A stretch of DNA of 9,377 nucleotides from Bacillota bacterium. Its GTDB lineage: Bacteria > Bacillota > Clostridia > Christensenellales > Aristaeellaceae. Positions 1 through 5,195 of the stretch are shown piece after piece. Position 1 is the first letter of the stretch. The number at the start of each line of letters is the position of its first letter. The notes under the pieces are model-generated. The model saw nothing but the letters and a program-made list of their open reading frames with translations. It made no database searches and was not told the origin of the DNA. The translations under genes and the position numbers were made by a program. The stretch is from positions 1 to 9,377 of the forward strand of contig WRGP01000179.1 in NCBI GenBank assembly GCA_009787135.1. The letters run 5' to 3'.

Positions 1-1
1 T

Positions 2-496
2 ATCCGGACCGAGGCCAGGCGCATCCAGACGAAGTATATCGACCCGCCGCACACGACGGATTTCGCCATCATGTTTTTGCCGGCGGAAGGGCTGTTTGCC
101 GAGGTGCTGCGCCAGGGTACCATTGTCGAGCAGCTGCAAAGCGGCTACCGGGTGATCATCACCGGGCCGACCACGCTGCTTGCCCTGCTGAGCAGCCTGC
201 AAATGGGCTTTCGAACCCTCGCCATTGAGCGGCGCTCCAGCGAGGTATGGGGGCTGCTTGGCGCCGTCAAGACCGAGTTTGGCCGCTTTGCGGACCTGCT
301 CGGCAAGACGCAGCAGCGGCTTCGCCAGGCGACCGATTCCATTGAGGACGCCGCGCGCAAGACGCGCACGATCCAGCGCAAGCTGCAAAACGTGCAGGCG
401 CTGTCCGAGAGGGAGTCGCGGCGGATGATTGACGAGGAGGAGGGGGTGGGGGTGGCGCACCCGGCGGGCCAAGAGGAGGATTTGTGGGATGACTGA
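2..496 (+). CDS. rmuC: DNA recombination protein RmuC, C-terminal part
   Basis: The frame is open from the window edge and ends in TGA, giving the last 164 residues of a protein whose start lies upstream. The segment YIDPPHTTDFAIMFLPAEGL, then the GYRVIITGPTTLLALLSSLQMGFRTLAIE block, is the conserved core of the RmuC family. After it comes a charged helical tail (about residues 80-140 here) rich in R, Q, E and K that looks like coiled coil, ending in an acidic stretch. RmuC proteins are predicted nuclease-fold proteins, usually with an N-terminal membrane anchor and coiled coil, known in E. coli for limiting inversions at short inverted repeats. No functional link to the downstream CRISPR genes is visible: a terminator-like hairpin and about 270 bp separate them. 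Family assignment is confident; the missing N-terminus cannot be assessed. Confidence 0.93.
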   Translation: MRTEARRIQTKYIDPPHTTDFAIMFLPAEGLFAEVLRQGTIVEQLQSGYRVIITGPTTLLALLSSLQMGFRTLAIERRSSEVWGLLGAVKTEFGRFADLLGKTQQRLRQATDSIEDAARKTRTIQRKLQNVQALSERESRRMIDEEEGVGVAHPAGQEEDLWDD

Positions 497-501
497 GTTC
501 C

Positions 502-543
502 AAAGCAAAGTCGATGACGCCGCAGCCTGTTTTGCTTTTTTCC
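502..543 (+). terminator. Candidate Rho-independent terminator after rmuC
   Basis: AAAGCAAA (502-509) can pair with TTTGCTTT (531-538), and the right arm runs into a T tract ending at 543. It starts six bases after the rmuC stop. The stem is AT-rich and the loop is 21 nt, so this is a weaker hairpin than a classic terminator; the position is the best argument for it. Confidence 0.4.
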
Positions 544-553
544 CATGCTTTTA

Positions 554-598
554 TGATATACTATTCCTAAATGCTTGCAATGTTTGGTTAGTATATCA
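554..598. repeat. 10-bp inverted repeat upstream of the CRISPR operon
   Basis: TGATATACTA (554-563) and TAGTATATCA (589-598) are perfect inverted copies separated by 25 bases, in AT-rich DNA between rmuC and the RT gene. It could be a regulator-binding site or part of the operon promoter region (TATACT at 557-562 lies in the left arm). I could not find a -35/-10 pair with good spacing, so no promoter is called. Confidence 0.45.
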
Positions 599-620
599 AT
601 AGTATAAACGCATATGAAGG

Positions 621-746
621 ATGGATCGATTTGACGGGCAAATTCAAGTGCAAACCAAGCACTATGAGATTTTTTCCACCCATTTCCACCATCTTTCCAA
701 TGCTTTCAAAGAATCAAATTTTCACTTCTGCCAACAATATCATTGA
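621..746 (+). CDS. Possible 41-residue small ORF before the RT gene
   Basis: An ATG at 621 opens a 41-codon frame ending in TGA at 744-746, 22 bases before the RT start. The product begins MDRFDGQIQVQTKHYEIFST and is rich in His, Phe and Gln with no long low-complexity run, so it reads like real protein sequence. There is only a weak purine-rich stretch (GAAGG) directly abutting the start, not a properly spaced ribosome binding site. I do not recognise a family. It may be a genuine small leader gene of the operon, a remnant of a longer upstream gene, or chance; its position is the only tie to the CRISPR genes. Confidence 0.25.
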   Translation: MDRFDGQIQVQTKHYEIFSTHFHHLSNAFKESNFHFCQQYH

Positions 747-768
747 GTAACCGGCAGAGGAGATGTAC

Positions 769-1698
769 ATGCAACCGATTGATTATCGCTGTATGGAGAT
801 ATTGGTTGGTGAGAAGCGGCGCGAGATCACCATATACAGCGAAGCTGAACTGGAATACCAGCGACATTTGTTGCGCCAAAACAAGGCTGCGTTCGCGCGC
901 AAAATTCATCGGTACACATATGGTTATGTGGAAAATCGTTCAAACTAGACGGCGGCGCAGGTGATTTATAACAAAGTTTGTGCCTACCGCTTTTTTGTTA
1001 TCTGTGACATTAAGTCGTTTTTCCCATCTATAGACCGTGCGTTGCTCAGGGCGAAGCTTGACAAGATGCTCCAGCCGGGCGACGCGGCGGCCATCATGCG
1101 CTATGCTTGCTGCTGCGGCAAAGGCATCGCGCAGGGGAGTCCGCTCAGTCCCGCACTATCCAATTGCTATTTGTACGAAATGGACCGTGCGCTGGCGAAC
1201 CTGCCGCACACGTTCTATCTTCGCTATGCGGATGATCTGCTATTTCTGACCGATGCGCCAAACCCGGCGTTAAACTTGGTAAAGGAATGGATGGAACGGC
1301 TATATATGAGCCTAAGCGAGCAGAAGCTTGCTTCTGGCTTGACGAAAAACGGCTTCGATTTTGTCGGCTTTTCATTTTTTCCAGAGAACCTCCTGATCTC
1401 CGAAAAAAAGCAGAGGGAGATGAACGAGCGAATACGGTGTGCACCAGAACACGAGCGGAAAACAATCTTTCGCAGTTATGAAGCATACTACCGTAATACA
1501 ACCTACCTACGCCCTGATATCAACACGCTGCAATGGGTGTTGCAATACGCGAGCTTACCGCAAGCGGCTGGGTATATCCGCCGCTTCTCGGATCAGCAAT
1601 GGGCTGAGGTGCAGCCGGTGCTGGAACGCATGGAACATACCTGGAAAGCGCTGGCCACCCGGACGATGGCCACGGCCATGGGGAGGGCTTTTGCATAA
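769..1698 (+). CDS. CRISPR-associated reverse transcriptase, interrupted by an in-frame TAG at codon 60
   Basis: ATG at 769 is chosen because GAGGAG ends six bases before it; an in-frame ATG at 763 abuts that site. Codons 1-59 hold the finger region typical of retron/Abi-type RTs (VGEKRREI, then LEYQRHLL, then YGYVENRSN). Codon 60 is TAG (946-948), and the same frame continues without a shift: DIKSFFPSID (Asp80), GIAQGSPLSPALSN (about 119-132), catalytic YADD (153-156), then GFDFVGFSF and a thumb-like C-terminus, to TAA at 1696-1698. With the TAG read as an amino acid the protein is 309 residues, a complete small RT. Downstream cas1 overlaps the stop, the same order as in fused RT-Cas1 proteins, so a role in making spacers from RNA is likely by analogy. 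The fragment from GTG 961 lacks the fingers and has no good ribosome binding site. The gene is either recently inactivated or read through; identity as an RT is certain. Confidence 0.88.
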
Positions 1699-1700
1699 AG
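1681..1700 (+). promoter_or_regulatory. RT stop / cas1 start overlap with a non-ATG (ATA) start
   Basis: A strong Shine-Dalgarno GGGAGGG (1681-1687) stands seven bases before ATAAAG at 1695. The usual 4-nt overlap would be ATGA (cas1 ATG plus RT TGA). Here it is ATAA: the RT still stops (TAA, 1696-1698) but the cas1 codon is ATA. A single G-to-A change at 1697 explains this. No ATG, GTG or TTG occurs in the cas1 frame between here and GTG 1785. Confidence 0.6.
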
Positions 1701-2627
1701 AATCTATACATTCTGCAGGATGAGGCGCGAATAGAGCAGCAAAGCGAATCGTTACGGATTATTGGTCGGGATAAGTCCAAGAAGGTGGTGCCGATTCGGC
1801 TGGCAGAATCAGTGATGTTGCTCGGCCGCGCGCAGATCACTACGCAGGCGTTGCAGCTGTGCCTGTTGCATGGCGTGCCGATCTATTATGCCACGCGCAA
1901 TGGAAAGCTGCTTGGGGCGTGTTTTTCTCACCAGGACGGGCTGCTTGAGCGGCGGATTCGGCAGTATAACGCGTATCAAAATGAAGCGAGAAGGCTGGCG
2001 ATCGCCAAAGCGTTCGTGCGCGGGAAGATTCTTGCACAAATGGCGATGGTGCGCGGCTATCGGCGGCGAATCCATAATCTCGCTGCGCAGGAGAAATACT
2101 TCCAGCAGCAGTTGGAAGCGGTGCGCAAGACAATGACGATCTCATCACTATTGGGCTTGGAAGGCGAGACGACCAAGCGGTATTTCGCCAATTTTTCCGA
2201 TATGCTGCTCAATGTAAAATGGAAAGGGCGTAACCGTCAGCCACCGCGTGACCCCGTCAACGCGCTGCTCAGCCTGACCTATATGATGGTGCTGAGCCAA
2301 ATCACAACGGTATGCACAGGCGCGGGTTATGAAGCGGGCATTGGCTTTTTGCATGACATTCAGTCCAAGCGGCCTTCGCTCGCCTGCGACTTTTTAGAGC
2401 TGTACCGGCCGATGATTGATCACTTTGTTATACGCCTGTTTAACCGGGGAGAGGTGAATGAGTCCTTCTTTGAAAAGGAGGGCGAGGGGGTATTGCTTAA
2501 GGCTGCGAGCTTTGCGGTGTTCATGGAAAAATACGATACGTTCAAGTCGGAGCATACTGATATTTATGGCCGTGTGGCATTGCTGGGTCAGGCGCTCAAG
2601 GACGGAAAGGCACCGGACTTTGGATAA
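1695..2627 (+). CDS. cas1: CRISPR-associated endonuclease Cas1 (integrase)
   Basis: Cas1 is the metal-dependent nuclease/transesterase that, with Cas2, inserts new spacers at the leader end of a CRISPR array. Taking ATA 1695 as codon 1 gives 310 residues, the normal length. It starts KNLYILQDEARIEQQSESLR, the usual N-terminal beta strands; starting at the first standard codon (GTG 1785) would remove 30 residues of that domain. The catalytic triad is visible: Glu156 in LLGLEGE, His220 in GFLHD and Asp232 in CDFLELYRP. The helical C-terminal domain follows to TAA. It overlaps the RT stop by 4 nt and cas2 by 8 nt, so the three genes are translationally coupled. Oddity: the apparent start is ATA, which initiates very poorly. 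Expression might rely on weak ATA initiation, on GTG 1785, or on a -1 slip at TTTT (1689-1692) that would fuse RT to Cas1. Family assignment is certain; the start is not. Confidence 0.9.
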   Translation: MKNLYILQDEARIEQQSESLRIIGRDKSKKVVPIRLAESVMLLGRAQITTQALQLCLLHGVPIYYATRNGKLLGACFSHQDGLLERRIRQYNAYQNEARRLAIAKAFVRGKILAQMAMVRGYRRRIHNLAAQEKYFQQQLEAVRKTMTISSLLGLEGETTKRYFANFSDMLLNVKWKGRNRQPPRDPVNALLSLTYMMVLSQITTVCTGAGYEAGIGFLHDIQSKRPSLACDFLELYRPMIDHFVIRLFNRGEVNESFFEKEGEGVLLKAASFAVFMEKYDTFKSEHTDIYGRVALLGQALKDGKAPDFG

Positions 2628-2928
2628 GGCTATCTGCTTAATCGCATACGATGTGAGCAGCGCGGCCGTTGAGCGGCGCGTTGTGAAGCTGTTGACAAAT
2701 TATGGAATGCGATATCAGTATAGCGTCTTTGCCTGCCATATTACCAAAGAGCAGAGAAATGAATTGACGAAAGGATTGCAGAGGCTTTATAATGAAGCCA
2801 TGCGCGATAAGAAAATGCCGGAGGATTTGTTTCGGGTGTCGGTTATTGTTCTGTGCGCGAATTGTGTACAGGAGCGCATGGAAATCGGCGAAGGGTTTGC
2901 GTGGCCGACGGGGAGTTTGATTGTTTGA
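2620..2928 (+). CDS. cas2: CRISPR-associated protein Cas2
   Basis: Cas2 dimerises between two Cas1 dimers to form the integration complex. The start is TTG at 2620, overlapping the end of cas1 by 8 nt, with GGAAAGG (2604-2610) nine bases upstream; no ATG lies at the N-terminus of the homologous region. The 102-residue product begins MDKAICLIAYDVSS, with the beta-1 strand and Asp of the Cas2 ferredoxin fold (AYD). It continues with RRVVKLLTNYGMRYQYSVFAC, the typical second strand, and ends near TGSLIV. Size and motif order fit a full-length Cas2. The gene ends 277 bp before the first CRISPR repeat, so array and genes share orientation. Identity is strong; nothing in it looks damaged. Confidence 0.92.
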   Translation: MDKAICLIAYDVSSAAVERRVVKLLTNYGMRYQYSVFACHITKEQRNELTKGLQRLYNEAMRDKKMPEDLFRVSVIVLCANCVQERMEIGEGFAWPTGSLIV

Positions 2929-2941
2929 ACGCGAGAGTGAC

Positions 2942-2980
2942 TTTGCGCAACCTGTTTCCAGGGGTAAAACCGGGGGAGGT
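2942..2980 (+). repeat. Leader direct repeat, copy A (39 nt)
   Basis: This stretch is near-identical to 3044-3082: both start TTTG, share CCTGTTT, TAAAACC and GGGGGAGGT, and differ at a few bases plus a compensated one-base shift within the G runs. The copies start 102 bp apart. They are not copies of the CRISPR repeat of this array. Confidence 0.75.
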
Positions 2981-3043
2981 ATTACAGGTTTTCGGCCAGA
3001 TGTTGTGCCGAGGGACCTTGAAAAAGCTATAGGTAGCAGGTGG

Positions 3044-3082
3044 TTTGTGCATCCTGTTTTGAGGGTAAAACCAGGGGGAGGT
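3044..3082 (+). repeat. Leader direct repeat, copy B (39 nt)
   Basis: Second copy of the 2942-2980 element. Here AAAACC and GGTTTT (the latter extending to 3085) can also form a 6-bp hairpin around AGGGGGA. The duplication inside the leader suggests a repeated protein-binding or integration-guiding site. Confidence 0.75.
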
Positions 3083-3106
3083 TTTCAGCGTGTGTGGCAG
3101 CGATGA

Positions 3107-3118
3107 GAAAAAGTTTAG
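3107..3118 (+). repeat. 12-nt leader repeat GAAAAAGTTTAG, copy 1
   Basis: Exact match to 3149-3160, with starts 42 bp apart, close to four turns of B-DNA, so both copies face the same side of the helix. It lies in the A-rich, array-proximal part of the leader. Confidence 0.7.
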
Positions 3119-3148
3119 CAAGGCTATGGAATGGAAGGTAATTTTGGT

Positions 3149-3160
3149 GAAAAAGTTTAG
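3149..3160 (+). repeat. 12-nt leader repeat GAAAAAGTTTAG, copy 2
   Basis: Second exact copy, ending 45 bases before the first CRISPR repeat. An architectural-protein or adaptation-complex binding site is plausible but unproven. Confidence 0.7.
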
Positions 3161-3205
3161 TTGTGATGTGTATTGGAAGAAGAATTTGAGAGCGAAATAT
3201 GGACG

Positions 3206-3517
3206 GTTTGAATGGAGATGCCCCGCTTAAGGGGATTGAAACAAACCTCTTTTCTTGAGTGCCTTCAGGCACCCGCTCTACGTTTGAATGGAGATGCCCC
3301 GCTTAAGGGGATTGAAACGGCATAGCGCTTGCACAACCGGAGGATACGGCTGGTTTGAATGGAGATGCCCCGCTTAAGGGGATTGAAACTATATAGTTCA
3401 TGGGCTTCCTCCTACGTCGCGATGCTGTTTGAATGGAGATGCCCCGCTTAAGGGGATTGAAACCGGAATGGACGTACTTCGCTTCCCTGCTATGCCCAGT
3501 TTGAATGGAGATGCCCC
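3206..3517 (+). CRISPR. Short CRISPR array: four 37-nt repeats, four spacers, truncated fifth repeat
   Basis: Identical 37-nt repeats occur at 3206-3242, 3282-3318, 3353-3389 and 3427-3463. Each begins GTTTGAATGG, has an internal CCCC-GCTTAA-GGGG stem, and ends ATTGAAAC, the 3' end typical of repeats cut by Cas6 in type I and III systems, which become the crRNA 5' tag. A fifth copy starts at 3499 and matches only 19 bases, to 3517, before the sequence diverges; it marks the old (trailer) end. Spacers are 39, 34, 37 and 35 nt (3243-3281, 3319-3352, 3390-3426, 3464-3498). Direction is plus, leader first, in line with the cas genes. No cas6 or effector gene is in the window, so processing and interference would need factors from elsewhere. 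The type cannot be fixed from the repeat alone. Confidence 0.97.
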
Positions 3518-3642
3518 GGCTTGCGTTAGCAAAACCCAAACATAGCGATCTCGCGCCAGTCATAATGTTTTAAAATTCGCGATGCGGCTTGCATGATAAT
3601 TTGAAATGGTATATAACTTTTCTTCCGAAGCAAGTGAGTCGT

Positions 3643-3685
3643 AAAAAAGCCCGTAAGCCAAGCTGGTTGTGGCTTCACGGGCTTT
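3643..3685 (-). terminator. Strong minus-strand terminator-like hairpin
   Basis: AAAGCCCGT (3646-3654) plus AAGCCA (3655-3660) pair with TGGCTT (3670-3675) and ACGGGCTTT (3677-3685), leaving a nine-base loop and one unpaired C. On the minus strand the stem is followed by a run of six T (complement of 3643-3648). On the plus strand no T run follows, so it would act on leftward transcripts. No intact gene upstream on that strand is visible, so it may belong to a decayed one; it also sits just beyond the trailer end of the array. Confidence 0.65.
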
Positions 3686-3988
3686 GTAGTTGCTCCATAG
3701 GTTGTAGAGGTAACGGGTTGCTTTTTGGTTTGGGCGAAGTATTCTTTTTCGCTGGGGATCGCGACGGATTTATGAGATTGGTACAAAACGCAAATAATCA
3801 TGTGAAGAAGAAACTCGATCAAATGTTGCTTTTGTCGAGGACATACAAAAAAATTGGATCCTCCAAACAAGTCTTTGACGGATTTTCCAAAGAATCACTC
3901 GAATCAGCATGGGAGTGTAAGGCACGAGCCAGATAAGCCGCACCCTTTTCCACAGCATGTAGAACTTCTGCCCGACAATTGTTTTCGC

Positions 3989-4096
3989 CGGCGCATAGAC
4001 TGCCGGGACACCCGGATAAGCGCCGCGCTGGAAAAAGCGGTTTGAACTTCGCTTTCTGACGCCGACTGCGTATAAGAGCGAGAAGTCATACGCAGT
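3989..4096. repeat. Cluster of three inverted repeats
   Basis: First hairpin: CGGCGC (3989-3994) pairs with GCGCCG (4020-4025) around an inner CCGGG / CCCGG stem (4003-4007, 4011-4015). Second: AAAGCG (4034-4039) with CGCTTT (4050-4055). Third: ACTGCGTAT (4065-4073) with ATACGCAGT (4088-4096), a perfect 9-bp pair. None has a clear T tract. Structured RNA, recombination site or chance are all open. Confidence 0.35.
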
Positions 4097-4381
4097 ATTT
4101 CCATCTGTCAGAGTGCAATATCAAAATTTGATGCGGTGTTTTTCTATAAAACCTCTTTTCAGTCGCTTCTTTCCGCAACCTTTGTACAGAATCTTTGTGA
4201 GCATGCGCGTGTTCTTCAATATGCAGCCCGTTCAGAAACATAGCAAATGAAGAATATACGAATTCCTGGATTTGTTGGGTATACAACACTTGCGGTTCAA
4301 GGGCCAAAACAGGTTGTGCAGAGCGCTATGGTATTTATTATCCATGGCCGAATATATGGGGATCGGTATCAAAACAGCCAT

Positions 4382-4440
4382 GGGGATGGGCGGGTGTCGT
4401 ACGCTCCAGACCAAGCAGCGCCCCCTGGCACCCCATCCCG
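4382..4440 (-). terminator. Weak candidate hairpin after the ABC operon
   Basis: GGGATGGG (4383-4390) is the inverse complement of CCCATCCC (4432-4439), and GTG/CAC pairing can extend the stem with a bulge. It begins just past the permease stop on the minus strand. The loop is long and only a displaced T run follows, so it is a weak terminator candidate. Confidence 0.25.
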
Positions 4441-4445
4441 CCCTA

Positions 4446-5195
4446 TCAAACCGTATCCCCTCGCATTTTCCGCCGGAACACGACAACCGCCAAGGCGTAC
4501 AATAGCCCCGCATAGATCAGCACAACGGCCAAATGAGGCGGGAGTTCGCCGAAATTGCCGCTGATAGCCGCCTTTGTGGCTTCCGCGCCGTGGTAAAACG
4601 GCAAGGCCGCCGCCACCGCTTTGAACGCGCCGCCGATCATATCAAGCGGAATCCATACGCCCGACAGCCAGCCCGCTACGTTCGTGAGCAGCGCGCCGCA
4701 AATGCCGCCGACTGCCTTGTCGTTCATCAGGCTTCCGCACAGCAGCCCAAACCCTATAAACAAAACAGCGACGGGCATGACAACCACGATCGCAAGGAGG
4801 ATGTTTCGCGTAAGCGTCAGCCCAAATAGCCCGGCTGCCAAAAAAGTGACGGCAGCCTGCAGCGCGGCCATAACAACCATCGGCAGCGTATAGCCCGCGA
4901 TAAAATCCACTGAGGTCATAGGAGAAGTGAACAATCTTGTCAAAAAAGACGATGTCCTGTCCTTTGACAAAAGCATTCCCGAAAACAGCGCCATAAACAC
5001 GGGCCCAAACGTCGCTACGCCGGGCGCGAGGTTTTGAATCGCGAACATGGTATTGCCCGCTTCGGCGGGGATGCTTTGATTGATAAAGGACAACAGCGCA
5101 AGCAGCACCAGTGGAAAGCCAACCCCAAAGAAGAAATTGATGGGGTCGCGCAAAATCTCTTTTGTGTTGCGCCTCGCAAAGAGAAAAATTCTCAT
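4446..5195 (-). CDS. ABC transporter permease, ABC-2 type
   Basis: The 249-residue product begins MRIFLFARRNTKEILRDPIN, the usual cytoplasmic start of ABC-2 (drug/polysaccharide exporter type) permeases. It then shows about six hydrophobic segments: roughly 22-40, 60-80, 100-125, 130-158, 168-190 and 225-243. The start at 5195 is supported by GGGAGG six to seven bases upstream and by the TGATG overlap with the end of the ATPase gene, which share one base. The frame is open well upstream, but that part overlaps the ATPase gene and has no membrane-protein character. With the ATPase it should form an exporter of two permease and two ATPase subunits; the substrate cannot be told. The preceding XRE/AbrB gene probably controls it. 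Clustered Arg/Lys residues at the C-terminus fit a cytoplasmic end. Confidence 0.9.
   Translation of the reverse strand: MRIFLFARRNTKEILRDPINFFFGVGFPLVLLALLSFINQSIPAEAGNTMFAIQNLAPGVATFGPVFMALFSGMLLSKDRTSSFLTRLFTSPMTSVDFIAGYTLPMVVMAALQAAVTFLAAGLFGLTLTRNILLAIVVVMPVAVLFIGFGLLCGSLMNDKAVGGICGALLTNVAGWLSGVWIPLDMIGGAFKAVAAALPFYHGAEATKAAISGNFGELPPHLAVVLIYAGLLYALAVVVFRRKMRGDTV

Larger units (their letters stand above)
2929..3205 (+). promoter_or_regulatory. CRISPR leader region
   Basis: The 277 bases between the cas2 stop and the first repeat carry no ORF of note and lie on the side opposite the degenerate terminal repeat, so this is the leader end. It contains two sets of direct repeats (listed separately), and an inverted repeat AACCTGT (2949-2955) / ACAGGTT (2984-2990). 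The last 100 bases are A-rich. It should hold the array promoter and the integration signal, but I could not pick a -35/-10 pair with confidence. Confidence 0.7.
3518..4445. other. About 930 bp without a supportable gene
   Basis: Between the truncated repeat and the ABC transporter no frame gives a product with recognisable motifs, a sound ribosome binding site and a plausible length. Open stretches on both strands (for example 3589-3936 plus and 4086-4307 minus) read as low-quality translations. On the minus strand, short protein-like fragments appear in different frames around 3700-4000, which could be a decayed gene or mobile element, but I recognise no family. The stretch does hold a terminator-like hairpin (3646-3685) and three closely spaced inverted repeats (3989-4096). 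Confidence 0.5.

Noticed and set aside
145..546. 133-residue minus-strand ORF opposite rmuC
   Set aside because: Translation is Ser/Arg-rich with no motifs and lies antisense to a confidently assigned gene; a shadow frame.
961..1698. RT gene starting at GTG 961
   Set aside because: This start has no Shine-Dalgarno and drops the finger motifs, which are present in the same frame just upstream of a single TAG. The full frame from 769 is the better description.
769..1698. Group II intron-encoded RT
   Set aside because: No maturase or HNH domain and no intron RNA boundaries are visible; the protein is short and coupled to cas1.
2942..3082. Leader direct repeats as a second CRISPR array
   Set aside because: There are only two copies, imperfect, with a 63-nt interval that is long for a spacer; called leader repeats instead.
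3303..3563. Minus-strand ORF across the CRISPR array (86 residues)
   Set aside because: Its repeated GISIQT units are translations of the CRISPR repeats, not a protein.
3589..3936. 115-residue plus-strand ORF after the array
   Set aside because: It spans the terminator-like hairpin, has no usable ribosome binding site and no recognisable domain. A fleeting resemblance of its end to a transposase could not be substantiated.
4086..4307. 73-residue minus-strand ORF
   Set aside because: Reads partly like protein but has no clear start signal, domain or neighbour context; kept only as part of the gene-free stretch.
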